64,000 bases of DNA from Pikeienuella litoralis. Its GTDB lineage: Bacteria; Pseudomonadota; Alphaproteobacteria; Rhodobacterales; Rhodobacteraceae. Shown here piece by piece: positions 43,303-51,818 of the stretch. Position 1 is the stretch's first letter. Every line of letters starts with the position of its first letter. The position numbers were made by a program, and so were the translations under genes. The stretch lies in the NCBI RefSeq assembly GCF_037646705.1, contig NZ_JBBHER010000001.1, forward strand, positions 124,001-188,000. Reading direction: 5' to 3'. The notes below the pieces were generated by a model. The model saw only the letters and a program-made list of their open reading frames with translations. It searched no databases and was not told the DNA's origin.

Positions 43303-44235
43303 CTAAAACGCGACGCCGTCGACACCTTTCAGGCTCAGGATTTCACGCGCCTCGTCGGGGGTCGCGACGCTTGATCCCAGCCCCTCGATGATCTGGCGCA
43401 CCGCGCGAACCTGCACGGCGTTGCTCTCGGCCAGGCGCCCGGGCCCGGCCCAGAGCGAATCCTCCAGCCCTACGCGGACATGCCCGCCCATGGCGGCAGC
43501 GATGGCGGCGATATTCAGCTGGTTGCGCCCCGCGCCGAGCACCGACCAGCGGTACTGGTCGCCGAAGAGCCGGTCGGCGGTCCGTTTCATGTGCGCCACG
43601 TCTTCGGGATGCGCGCCGATTCCGCCCATCAGCCCGAACACCGTCTGGATGAAGAGCGGCGGCTTCACGATGCCGGCGTCCATGAAGTGTTTGAGATTGT
43701 AGAGATGCGAGGTGTCGTAGCACTCGAATTCGAACCGGGTGCCATTCTCGCTCAGCGTGGTGATGATATGCTCGATGTCGCCGAAGGTGTTGCGGAACAC
43801 GATGTCGCGATTCGACAGATATGTCCGCTCCCAGTCGTGCTGGAGATCGTTCGCGAACCGCCCCAGCATCGGAAAGAGCCCGAAATTCATCGTGCCCATG
43901 TTGAGCGAGGCGAGCTCCGGCTTCCACGTCGCGGCGGGCTGGATCCGCTCTTCGATCGACATGGTCGGCGCGCCGCCGGTGGTGATGTTCACGACGCAGT
44001 CGGCGCGCTGCTTGATGATCCGCAGGAACGGCTCGAACGCGCCCGGCGTCTGGTCGGGCCGGCCGTCTTCGGGGTTGCGGGCGTGCAGGTGGACGATGGC
44101 CGCGCCCGCCTCGTAGGCGCCGACGGCGGCGTCGGCGATCTGTTCGGGCGTGACCGGCAGATGGGGGGACATCGATGGGGTGTGGATCGCGCCGGTCACA
44201 GCGCAGGTGATGATCGTCTTCTGTTTGCCAGCCAT
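43303..44235 (-). CDS. BKACE-family beta-keto acid cleavage enzyme
   Basis: A zinc TIM-barrel enzyme of 310 residues that splits a beta-keto acid with acetyl-CoA to give acetoacetate and a new CoA ester; family substrates include 3-keto-5-aminohexanoate, dehydrocarnitine and dioxohexanoate. Zinc ligands His49 and His51 (VHLHARNPEDGRP) and the catalytic Glu258 (VGLEDSLW) are kept. The ATG at 44235 lies two bases after the stop of the dehydrogenase gene, which would produce its beta-keto substrate. The specific acid is unknown; a carnitine-like compound is one option. Confidence 0.9.
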   Translation of the reverse strand: MAGKQKTIITCAVTGAIHTPSMSPHLPVTPEQIADAAVGAYEAGAAIVHLHARNPEDGRPDQTPGAFEPFLRIIKQRADCVVNITTGGAPTMSIEERIQPAATWKPELASLNMGTMNFGLFPMLGRFANDLQHDWERTYLSNRDIVFRNTFGDIEHIITTLSENGTRFEFECYDTSHLYNLKHFMDAGIVKPPLFIQTVFGLMGGIGAHPEDVAHMKRTADRLFGDQYRWSVLGAGRNQLNIAAIAAAMGGHVRVGLEDSLWAGPGRLAESNAVQVRAVRQIIEGLGSSVATPDEAREILSLKGVDGVAF

Positions 44236-44237
44236 GG

Positions 44238-45161
44238 TTAGTCTCCTGATTGCCGTATTCGCAGATGCGCGTCGAGCGCCGCCAATTCTCCGTCGCGCCA
44301 TGCCTGCCGCTCGCGGATCGCGGCGGCGTCGCTCAGGCCGGGGAACGCCCGCGCCACGAGCGCCGCGGCGTCGGCCGAGAACGCCTCCGCGCCCGCCGCA
44401 TCGTCAGCCAGCCGCCCCATCGCCGCGCCGTAGCGCGCGATATAATCCGGCGCTCCGCCCGGCGCGTTCAGCGCGATCGTCTCGAGCGGGCCCATGAAGG
44501 CCCACCTCCGCCCAAGCCCGTGACGCACCGTATCGTCCAACCCTTGAACGTCAACAATCCCCTCGGCGACAAGCCGCAGCGATTCGGCCACCAACGCGGC
44601 CTGCAGGCGGTTGAGCACGAAGCCGTCGATCTCGCGGGTGAGGCGGACCGGAACCTGCCCCGCGCGGCGGTAGAGCGCCTCGGCCCGGTCCATCGTCTCC
44701 GGCGCCGTCGCGGGCGACGGGCAGAGCTCGACCACGGGCACGAGATGCGGCGGGTTCACGGGATGCGCGACGATGCAGCGCGCGGCCCCCGGCAGATCGC
44801 CCGCGAAGAGCGACGGCACCAGCGCGGAGCTCGACGAGGCGAGGATCGTGTCCGGTTCGGCTGCGGCGTCGAGGCGCCGAAAGAGGGCGCGCTTGACCTC
44901 GAGCAATTCCGGCCCGTTCTCCTGCGCGAGCGCCGCGCCGGCGAGCGCCGCCTCGAGCGTCGGAGCGGACGTGATGCGCGCGCCGATCGCCTCCGCGTCG
45001 GGGATATCGGCCTCGCGCAGCATGGCCGCGATGTCGGCGCGCAGCCGGTCGCGCACCTCCGCCTCCGGGTCCCAGGCGGCGACGTCCATCCCCGCCCGGG
45101 CGAAGACCAGGGCCCAGGCCCGCCCGATGAGGCCGGCGCCGATAATTGCGATCTTGGTCAT
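44238..45161 (-). CDS. 3-hydroxyacyl-CoA dehydrogenase-type NAD enzyme (carnitine dehydrogenase/lambda-crystallin group)
   Basis: A 307-residue NAD-dependent dehydrogenase. The Rossmann loop GAGLIG is at 8-13. The catalytic His133 and Glu145 lie in AHPVNPPHLVPVVE; this HPVNPPH pattern is typical of the L-carnitine dehydrogenase, L-gulonate dehydrogenase and lambda-crystallin group rather than of fatty-acid enzymes (which read HFFNP). It probably oxidises a beta-hydroxy acid to the beta-keto acid used by the BKACE enzyme, whose gene follows two bases later. Unlike several carnitine dehydrogenases it has no thioesterase fusion. The start was set at the ATG after AAAAGGGG. Confidence 0.88.
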   Translation of the reverse strand: MTKIAIIGAGLIGRAWALVFARAGMDVAAWDPEAEVRDRLRADIAAMLREADIPDAEAIGARITSAPTLEAALAGAALAQENGPELLEVKRALFRRLDAAAEPDTILASSSSALVPSLFAGDLPGAARCIVAHPVNPPHLVPVVELCPSPATAPETMDRAEALYRRAGQVPVRLTREIDGFVLNRLQAALVAESLRLVAEGIVDVQGLDDTVRHGLGRRWAFMGPLETIALNAPGGAPDYIARYGAAMGRLADDAAGAEAFSADAAALVARAFPGLSDAAAIRERQAWRDGELAALDAHLRIRQSGD

Positions 45162-45172
45162 GCGCACCCCTT

Positions 45173-47680
45173 TTAAAGCCAGAGCACCTTGCGGCGCAGG
45201 TCGATGTCCTCGGCCAGATCGCGCGACGGGCCCTCGTGGAACACCTTCCCGGTCTCCAACGCGACGGTCCGGTCCGAAAGTCCGAGAGCGAGGTCGAGAT
45301 TGTGATCCACGATCACGATCGAGAGCCGTTCGCGGAGCCGGTCGAAGCTGACGAATAGCTGCTCGACGATGGCGGGCGCCAGTCCCTCGAACGGCTCGTC
45401 CAGCAGCAAGAGCCGGGTGTCGCCCGACAGGGCGCGCGCGACCGCGGCCATCTGTTGCTCGCCGCCCGACAGCTTGTCGGCGTCCGTCTCCATCCGGTCG
45501 GCGAGGCGGGGGAAGAATTCGAGGATCTCATCCTCGGTCCAATGCGTCCCGGCCCCGGTCTGACGGCGGATGCGCCCGAGCTCCAGATTCTGGCGCAAGG
45601 TCATGCCGGCGAACAGCCCGCGCCCCTGCGGCACATAGCCGACGCCGACCCGCGCGATCGCCGCGGAATCCAGACCCGCGAGTTGCGTCCCGGCGAGATC
45701 GATGGAGCCCGACGTCACCGGCGCGATGCCGACGATGGCTTTCAGCAGGGTCGACTTGCCCGCGCCGTTGCGGCCGAGAAGCGCCAGGATCTCGCCTTCG
45801 CGGACGTCGAAGCTGACATCCTGCAGGATATGGCTCTTGCCGTAATGCACGTTCACATTCGCGACCGTCGCCAGCGCCGTGTCGCCGACCGTGTGGTGGG
45901 CCATGGCGGCCACCTTGGTCGTGCCCGAGCCGATGTAGATTTCGCGCACCCGGTCGTCGACGCGCACCTCCTCGACCGAGCCGTCGAGCAGGACCTTGCC
46001 CTCGTTCATCACCGTCACATGGTCCGAGAGCCGGAACACCCGGTCGATATCGTGCTCGACCAGCAGCACCGGCAGGGACGCGGACACCTGCTTCAGCATG
46101 TTGCCGACCCGCTCGCGCTCCGCCGCCGAGAGGCCGGCCAGCGGCTCGTCGGCCAGCAGAATCCGCGGGCGCGAGGCCAGCGCCAGCGCCAGATCCAGCA
46201 GACGTTGACCGCCATAGGACAGCGACGAGGCGCGGGCGCCGTCCATCCCCGCCAGCCCGGCCCAGCGCAGCATCTGGCCGGTCTCGTCGTCGATCTCGTC
46301 GAACCCGGCCGCCGCGCGCCACGGGTTCATCCGCGCGGCGTGGCTGACCTGAACCGCAAGGCGCACGTTCTCGCGCACGGTCAGATCGGGGAACAGGCTG
46401 GTGATCTGAAACGACCGGCCGACGCCCATCTGCGCCGCCCGGTCGGGGGAGAGGCCGGCCAGGCCGACCCCGCCCAGCGTGACGGCGCCCTCATCGGGCG
46501 GGATCATCCCCATCAGCAGATTGAAGGTCGTGGTCTTGCCGGCGCCGTTTGGCCCGATGAGCGCGTGAAGCGTCCGGTCCATCACCTTGAGGTCCACGGC
46601 GTCGACCGCCCGGAACGCGCCGAAGGATTTGCCGATCCCCCGCGCCTCCAGCACCGGGCCGCTTTCGGGCGCGCGCCGCAGCATCGGCGGGAGCGGGAGA
46701 ACCTCGGCCTTGCGGGCGGCCATGGCGGCGTCGGTCTCCGGGCCGGGAAAGAAGCGCTCGAGGAACTGGCGGCCCAGGCCGACCAGACCCTCGCGCGCGA
46801 AAAACACGAACCCCATGAAGATCAGGCCGAACCACAGCAGCCAGTTGTCCGTGTAGATCGACAGATATTCCCGAAAGAGGATGTAGAAGAGCGCGCCGAG
46901 CGCCGGCCCCAGAAATCCCCGCATGCCGCCGATGACGACCATGGCCAGCAACTCGCCCGAGAACACGATCGACATCGGCTCGGCCGAGGTGAGGCGATTC
47001 TTGAACACGAGGAGCGATCCGGCCAGCCCCGTGACCATGGCCGAGGCGACGAAGGCCGCCAGCTTGTAGCGCGCCACGTCGTATCCCAGCGCGATGGCGC
47101 GGGTCTGGTTCTCGCGGATCGCCTCCAGCACGGTGCCGAGCGGGGCGTTCACCAGGCGCCAGAGCGCGAAAACCACCGCGAGCGTGATCGCGGCGACGAC
47201 GTAGTAGAAGGTCCAGCCGTCATTGAAATCCAGCGGCCCCCAGATCGGGCGCTGGATTCCTCCGAGGCCGTTCTCGCCTCCCGTCAGGCTGGTCCAGCGG
47301 AACGCCACCGTGAAGGCGAGGGCGGAGAGCGCCAGCGTCATCAGAGAGAAATAGATGCCGCTTCGGCGCAGCATCAGCATGCCGAATCCCGCCGACACCA
47401 CAGCGATGAGCAGCATGGACGCCACGATCGGCGCCACGAACGGCGCGCCGGGCAGGGCCAGCGCGACCAGCCCCGCCGCATAGGCGCCGAGCCCGAACCA
47501 TGCGCCATGCCCGAACGACACGAGGCCGGTGTAGCCCACCAGCAGGTTGAGCCCCATCGCGGCCAGCGCGTAGATCACGATCTCGGCCGCCGATGTGGTG
47601 GTCAGCCCAATCGGAATCAGCACGAAGGGCAGGGCGGCCAGCGCGACCGCGGCGATCAGAAGAGGGTGTGGGCGCCGCAT
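45173..47680 (-). CDS. fused branched-chain-type ABC importer: LivM permease + LivG ATPase + LivF ATPase
   Basis: An 835-residue triple fusion. Residues 1-312 are a LivM permease with about eight to ten hydrophobic segments (NLLVGYTGLVSFGHGAWFGLGA). Residues 340-590 are a LivG ATPase: Walker A GPNGAGKT (376-383), LSYGGQ (487-492), Asp511-Glu512. Residues 600-835 are a LivF ATPase: GRNGAGKS (636-643), LSGGEQ (737-742), Asp761-Glu762. Both ATP sites look active. In most bacteria these are three genes; no frameshift is involved because the frame is open throughout. The livH gene ends four bases upstream. Substrate is probably the beta-hydroxy acid or precursor degraded by the neighbouring enzymes. 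Confidence 0.92.
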   Translation of the reverse strand: MRRPHPLLIAAVALAALPFVLIPIGLTTTSAAEIVIYALAAMGLNLLVGYTGLVSFGHGAWFGLGAYAAGLVALALPGAPFVAPIVASMLLIAVVSAGFGMLMLRRSGIYFSLMTLALSALAFTVAFRWTSLTGGENGLGGIQRPIWGPLDFNDGWTFYYVVAAITLAVVFALWRLVNAPLGTVLEAIRENQTRAIALGYDVARYKLAAFVASAMVTGLAGSLLVFKNRLTSAEPMSIVFSGELLAMVVIGGMRGFLGPALGALFYILFREYLSIYTDNWLLWFGLIFMGFVFFAREGLVGLGRQFLERFFPGPETDAAMAARKAEVLPLPPMLRRAPESGPVLEARGIGKSFGAFRAVDAVDLKVMDRTLHALIGPNGAGKTTTFNLLMGMIPPDEGAVTLGGVGLAGLSPDRAAQMGVGRSFQITSLFPDLTVRENVRLAVQVSHAARMNPWRAAAGFDEIDDETGQMLRWAGLAGMDGARASSLSYGGQRLLDLALALASRPRILLADEPLAGLSAAERERVGNMLKQVSASLPVLLVEHDIDRVFRLSDHVTVMNEGKVLLDGSVEEVRVDDRVREIYIGSGTTKVAAMAHHTVGDTALATVANVNVHYGKSHILQDVSFDVREGEILALLGRNGAGKSTLLKAIVGIAPVTSGSIDLAGTQLAGLDSAAIARVGVGYVPQGRGLFAGMTLRQNLELGRIRRQTGAGTHWTEDEILEFFPRLADRMETDADKLSGGEQQMAAVARALSGDTRLLLLDEPFEGLAPAIVEQLFVSFDRLRERLSIVIVDHNLDLALGLSDRTVALETGKVFHEGPSRDLAEDIDLRRKVLWL

Positions 47681-47684
47681 GTCG

Positions 47685-48563
47685 TTACTCGAACCTGAGG
47701 ATGCGCTCGCCCATCAGCCCGCGCGGCCGGACGAGAAGCACGATGAACATCAGCAGATAGATCGACGCCAGCGACCATGACGACAGATCGATCGCCACCA
47801 TGAAGCCCTTGACCAGCCCGACCAGCATCGCCGACCAGACGACGCCCCAGAACGATCCCAGCCCGCCGATCACCACGACGACGAACGCCGCGACCAGAAC
47901 ATCGAGCCCCATCGCCGGATGAACCGGCTGGATCGGCGCCATGAGGATGCCCGCCAACCCCGCCAGCCCGATTCCGATCGCCGCGACGGCGGAGAGATAG
48001 GGTCTGAGCGAAATGCCGAGGGTTCCAAGGATGTCGGGGTCCTGGATGCCCGCGCGCACGATGCGCCCGAACGCGGTGCGGTTGAGCAGCCACCAGAGCG
48101 CCGCGACGGCGATGATCGCGACCACGATGGTGAAGATGCGGTAGCGCGAATAGATGAAGTCGCCCATGAACACCTGCCCGCGCAGAAGATCGGGGATGTT
48201 GTAGGCGAGAGGCGCCGACCCGAAGATCCAGCGCAGGCTCTGCTCCAGAACCATCGCCAGCCCAAATGTCAGCAGCAGCGAATAGAGCGGATCGATCCGG
48301 TAGAATCGGCTGAAGAGCAGCCGCTCGACGATCACTCCCAGCCCCGCGACCAGCAACGGCCCGACGATGACCGCGCCGAGGAACCCGATATGGGGCGCCA
48401 GCACGATCACCATGTAGGCGCCGACCGCAAAGAAGGCGCCATGGGCGAGGTTCACGATCCCGCCCAGCGAAAAGATCAGCGACAGCCCGAGGGCGATCAG
48501 CAGGTAATAGAAGCCGTCCAGAAGGCCGTTCAGGATCTGTGACAGAAACAGCGCCGCTTCCAT
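47685..48563 (-). CDS. branched-chain-type ABC importer permease LivH
   Basis: The second permease subunit, 292 residues with about eight hydrophobic segments. QILNGLLDGFYYLLIALGLSLIF and GIVNLAHGAFFAVGAY are the LivH marks. It pairs with the LivM half of the fused protein encoded four bases later. It starts 76 bases after the binding-protein gene. Function in amino-acid uptake is only one possibility for this HAAT family. Confidence 0.92.
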   Translation of the reverse strand: MEAALFLSQILNGLLDGFYYLLIALGLSLIFSLGGIVNLAHGAFFAVGAYMVIVLAPHIGFLGAVIVGPLLVAGLGVIVERLLFSRFYRIDPLYSLLLTFGLAMVLEQSLRWIFGSAPLAYNIPDLLRGQVFMGDFIYSRYRIFTIVVAIIAVAALWWLLNRTAFGRIVRAGIQDPDILGTLGISLRPYLSAVAAIGIGLAGLAGILMAPIQPVHPAMGLDVLVAAFVVVVIGGLGSFWGVVWSAMLVGLVKGFMVAIDLSSWSLASIYLLMFIVLLVRPRGLMGERILRFE

Positions 48564-48639
48564 GTGCGTCCTCAGCTTGGTCGAATCGGCTCGGACGCGA
48601 GGCGGTGTCCCCTCGCGCCCGGCGGCGGCGGCGTCTGGA

Positions 48640-49890
48640 TCAGGCCCCGAACGTGCAGGTTCCGCCCACCGCGTCCTTGATCAGCAGCTCAAGCGGCTGG
48701 TCCGGCCGAAGCACCGGCGCCGACGTGGTGAAGATGTCCCACTCGTTCTCGACCTCGGATTCCGGGAGCGCCGTGATCGCGTAGACGTCCTGCAGAAGCT
48801 GGTGGTTCTCCGGGTGGAAATAGCCCTGACGGTTCTTCATCACGTCGAACTTGGCGTCGCCTTCCATATACGCGATCAGCGCGTCGGGATCGGTCCCGCC
48901 CACATCGTTCATGGCCTTGGCCAGGATCTTGAGCGCGATGTAATCGGACCAGGCCTGGTTCTCAGGCGGTTTGCCGTATTTGTCGGTGAACGCCTTGGCG
49001 AACGCCTGGCTTTCCTCGGTGTCGATGCGGTGGTTCCAGACGCTCGGCCATGTCCCGCGGAAGTTTTGCGCGCCCGCGGCCCACGCCGCCGCGGTGTCGA
49101 AGCCGAAGCCGCCGATCGGGTAATCCAGCCCGAATTCGCCATATTGCTTGAGGAAGCCGGTGATCTGCGTCCCCGCGAGGTTCAGCGCCACCACGTCCGG
49201 TTTGGCGCTGCGGATCTTCAGCATGATCGCCGAGAAATCCGTGGCGTCGGTGGGGAGCAGATCGTCACCGACGACTTCGCCGTTGTTGCGCTTCAGAAAC
49301 CCTTTCGCCCCTTCCAGAAGGTCGTGGCCGAAGGCGTAGTCCGCGGTGGGAAGATACCATTTCTTGCCATCCACCAGACCCGCGTCGAGGAAGTAGAAGC
49401 CCTCGCCGTTGAGGTACATCGCGTTCTGGGTCTCGACGTGGAACATGTGCCGCTTGCAGTCCGAGCCTCTCAGAAAGTCGGAATTGCCGCCGGTGTTGAT
49501 GAACACCGTGCCGGTCCGCTCCGCGACCTGGCCGATCGCCAGCGTCGACGCGGACGAGATCTCGCCGGTGATCGCGGCAACCTTGTCGCGTTCGATCATC
49601 CGCTCGGCCTTGGTCGTGGCGGTCTGTGGGTTCACCGAATCTTCCTTGATGACCTGAATCTGGCGCCCCATGACGCCGCCATCGGCGTTGATGTGCTCGA
49701 CCGCCAGATCGACTCCCATCACCGCATAATCCCCGAACGGGCCGAGGAAGCCGGTTCGCGGCGTCAGATGTCCCAGCACGATCGGGCCGTCCTGCGCCCG
49801 CAGGATCGCCGGCGCGGCCAGCGCCCCCACGACCATCGCCCCGCCCGAACGCAGCACGGCCCGGCGATTCATGTTTCGTATCACAGCCAT
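48640..49890 (-). CDS. ABC importer substrate-binding protein (LivJ/HAAT family), Tat-type signal
   Basis: A 416-residue periplasmic binding protein. The N-terminus MNRRAVLRSGGAMVVGALAAP is a twin-arginine-type signal, suggesting export in folded form. The type I fold opens with GHLTPRTGFLGPFGDYAVMGVDLAVEHINADGGVMG. Conserved ligand-loop blocks TGEISSASTLA and INTGGNSDFLRG follow. GGGAGGAA precedes the ATG at 49890. It is the first gene of the minus operon, divergent from the GntR gene. The last 50 residues may be a C-terminal extension. The ligand is unknown. Confidence 0.9.
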   Translation of the reverse strand: MAVIRNMNRRAVLRSGGAMVVGALAAPAILRAQDGPIVLGHLTPRTGFLGPFGDYAVMGVDLAVEHINADGGVMGRQIQVIKEDSVNPQTATTKAERMIERDKVAAITGEISSASTLAIGQVAERTGTVFINTGGNSDFLRGSDCKRHMFHVETQNAMYLNGEGFYFLDAGLVDGKKWYLPTADYAFGHDLLEGAKGFLKRNNGEVVGDDLLPTDATDFSAIMLKIRSAKPDVVALNLAGTQITGFLKQYGEFGLDYPIGGFGFDTAAAWAAGAQNFRGTWPSVWNHRIDTEESQAFAKAFTDKYGKPPENQAWSDYIALKILAKAMNDVGGTDPDALIAYMEGDAKFDVMKNRQGYFHPENHQLLQDVYAITALPESEVENEWDIFTTSAPVLRPDQPLELLIKDAVGGTCTFGA

Positions 49891-49936
49891 CTTTATTCCT
49901 CCCTGGCGACGTCGGGTCCGTCCCGATCACTCTGTT

Positions 49937-49976
49937 AACTGGGATCACAGTTGCGGCCGGCCCGGACTTCTGTCAA
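49937..49976 (-). promoter_or_regulatory. operon promoter of the ABC cluster with overlapping inverted repeat
   Basis: Minus strand has a perfect -35 TTGACA (49971-49976). The -10 position (49948-49953, CAACTG at 17-base spacing) is poor and lies on the edge of an inverted repeat AACTG-N6-CAGTT (49937-49952). This is where a repressor such as the divergent GntR protein would compete with polymerase. Confidence 0.55.
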
Positions 49977-50004
49977 GGGTTTGTTATCGTTCGGTCGCGA
50001 CCGC

Positions 50005-50039
50005 TTGATGGGGGCAGGAAAATAGCTCTAAGATCACAG
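50005..50039 (+). promoter_or_regulatory. promoter giving a leaderless gntR mRNA
   Basis: TTGATG (50005-50010), 18-base spacer, TAAGAT (50029-50034), then the gntR ATG only five bases later. Transcription would start at or near the A of the ATG. No Shine-Dalgarno exists close by. GATCACAG ends right at the ATG (50032-50039) and recurs at 49943-49950, so it could also be a regulator site. Confidence 0.5.
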
Positions 50040-50714
50040 ATGGTTGAAAATGAGTTGACTCTCATCGACGGCGTCTCGCTCACGACGAATGTCTACGACG
50101 TCGTCTCGGAGATGCTGCTGTCGGGCGCGTTGAAGCCGGGCGATCAGATCCCGTTGCGGCGGCTCGCCGAGCAATTGGGCGTGTCGGTGATGCCGATCCG
50201 GCAAGCCATCGGCCGGCTCGCCGCGCGCGGCGCGCTCCGGGTCGAGCCGAAGCGCGCGGCGGCGGTGCCGATCCTGCGCCGGGCCGAATTTCTCGATCTT
50301 ACGCGCAATCGCATCCACCTTGAAAGCTGGGCCGCGTCGCTGGCCGCCCGAAACGGCATGGACCCCGTGCTGCTGGGCGCCGCCGAGCAGGCGTTTCGCA
50401 GCGCCTTGTCGCATGACGACGCGCAGAAGGCGGTGCGCGCCAACAAGGCGTTCCATTTCCACATCTACGCCGCGGCCGGCTCCCCGGTGCTTCTGGAGCT
50501 GGTGACGATCATGTGGCTGAAGGCCGGCCCCATCATCAACCTCGACGTCGGCGAGCAATCGCGGCGCACGCGCCGCGCCGCGTCGCTGGAGGCGCACGCC
50601 CGCCTCGTCGCGGCCATCCTGCGCGGGGACGAGGACGTCGCCGCGGAAGCGCTCGCCCAGGACATTCGCACCGCGGCGGACTTCATCCTGTCGCGCAATA
50701 TTCTTCTCGATTAA
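50040..50714 (+). CDS. GntR family regulator (FadR/FCD type) of the BKACE/ABC cluster
   Basis: A 224-residue regulator. Winged helix at about 15-80 (IPLRRLAEQLGVSVMPIRQAIGRLAARGALRVEP) and a helical FCD effector domain (about 90-215) with the metal-binding Asp/His pattern in the HLESWAASLAA, FHFHIYAAAG and EAHARLVAAIL helices. It is divergent from the importer operon and just before an SDR gene, so it probably controls both. Its ATG has no ribosome site and lies five bases after a -10 box, so the mRNA may be leaderless. The effector is unknown. Confidence 0.88.
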   Translation: MVENELTLIDGVSLTTNVYDVVSEMLLSGALKPGDQIPLRRLAEQLGVSVMPIRQAIGRLAARGALRVEPKRAAAVPILRRAEFLDLTRNRIHLESWAASLAARNGMDPVLLGAAEQAFRSALSHDDAQKAVRANKAFHFHIYAAAGSPVLLELVTIMWLKAGPIINLDVGEQSRRTRRAASLEAHARLVAAILRGDEDVAAEALAQDIRTAADFILSRNILLD

Positions 50715-50726
50715 GAGGTGACGGAC

Positions 50727-51494
50727 ATGGATCTCGGTCTTGATGGAAGCAAGGTCCTGGTGACCGGCGGCGCCGCCGGAATCGGGCGCGCGATCGTGGA
50801 CGCCTTTCTTTCGGAGGGCGCGGCGGTCGCGGTCTGCGACATCGATTCGGACGCGCTGAAGACCTTGCCGGAGGGCGTGTTCCACCGCCGGGTGGATGTC
50901 GCGGACGCGGATGAGTTGCGTGGGTTCATCGAAGCCGCGATCGAGCGGCTCGGCGGCCTCGACTGCCTCGTGAACAACGCCGGAATCGCCGGCCCCACCG
51001 CCGCGGTCGACGAGATCGACCTCGCCGACTGGGAGCGAACGCTTGCGATCTGCCTGACGAGCCAGTTCATCGGCGTCTCGGCCGCTCTCGGCGCGCTCCG
51101 GCGCAGCCCGAACGCGTCGATCGTGAACCTCTCTTCGGTCGCGGGGCGCGTCGGCTTTCCGCGCCGCACGCCCTATGCGGCGGCGAAATGGGGCGTCGTC
51201 GGCCTCACGAAATCCCTGTCGATCGAGCTGGGGCCGGACCGGATCCGCGTCAACGCCATCATGCCGGGCCTCGTCGCGGGCGACCGCCAGCGCCGGGTGC
51301 TTGAGGCGCGGGCGCAGAGCCGCGGCTGCAGCTTCGCCGAGGTCGAGGCGGAGGCGTTCTCGCTGACCTCGATCGCCGAATACGTGACGCCGCGGCAGAT
51401 CGCCGATCAGGTGCTGTTCATCGCCAGCGAACGCGGCCGCACCATCTCGGGACAGGCGATCTCGATCTGCGGCGACACGCGCGCCCTGGCCTGA
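50727..51494 (+). CDS. short-chain dehydrogenase/reductase (SDR)
   Basis: A 255-residue classical SDR using NAD(P). The cofactor loop TGGAAGIG is at 13-20, NNAG at 83-86, catalytic Ser137, Tyr150 and Lys154 (YAAAK). The Asp at the end of beta2 (VCDIDSD) suggests NAD rather than NADP. The ATG at 50727 has AGAGG eight bases upstream; a GTG nine bases earlier is possible. It follows the GntR gene by 12 bases and likely acts in the same pathway as the divergent dehydrogenase/BKACE pair, perhaps on the other enantiomer or an earlier alcohol. Confidence 0.88.
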   Translation: MDLGLDGSKVLVTGGAAGIGRAIVDAFLSEGAAVAVCDIDSDALKTLPEGVFHRRVDVADADELRGFIEAAIERLGGLDCLVNNAGIAGPTAAVDEIDLADWERTLAICLTSQFIGVSAALGALRRSPNASIVNLSSVAGRVGFPRRTPYAAAKWGVVGLTKSLSIELGPDRIRVNAIMPGLVAGDRQRRVLEARAQSRGCSFAEVEAEAFSLTSIAEYVTPRQIADQVLFIASERGRTISGQAISICGDTRALA

Positions 51495-51583
51495 GAGCAA
51501 ACCTCTCCGGATCCGAGGCGCCGGGACCGCGACGGGCCGGCGTCTCGGCGCCGGGCGCTCATGCCATCGTCATCGCCCCCTGT

Positions 51584-51712
51584 TCATTTCCGAAGATACT
51601 TGATCAGCGCGGCTATCGCCAAGCCGATAAGCACAAGCAGCAGAATGCAGAAGATCCAGCCGAAGCCCATGCCGAGCCCCATCCCGTAGCCCACTTCGCT
51701 TCCGTACATCAT
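51584..51712 (-). CDS. 42-residue single-span membrane peptide beside the multicopper oxidase
   Basis: MMYGSEVGYGMGLGMGFGWI, then a hydrophobic helix FCILLLVLIGLAIAALI and a basic end KYLRK. GGAG stands six bases before the first ATG. One Cys lies at the membrane edge, and the N-terminal part is Gly/Met/aromatic-rich. It is encoded about 106 bases downstream of the oxidase on the same strand. Composition and strong ribosome site support a real small protein; possible role in copper handling or anchoring is only inferred from place. Confidence 0.6.
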   Translation of the reverse strand: MMYGSEVGYGMGLGMGFGWIFCILLLVLIGLAIAALIKYLRK

Positions 51713-51818
51713 GACGTTCTCCAATGAATGTCGTTGTGGAAGGCGCCCCGCGTCCGAACCCTGCGGGTCGGTCGGAGAGGCGCCGCGCGGGGCGCCCGTT
51801 GCGGGCGCCCATCTCAGG

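Noticed and set aside
45173..47680. The fused Liv protein as an artefact of missed gene boundaries
   Set aside because: The frame is open throughout, and the linkers (about 313-340 and 585-605) carry no stop codon. Internal ATGs exist, such as those before the LivF part, but none has a clear ribosome site, so I keep it as a fusion.
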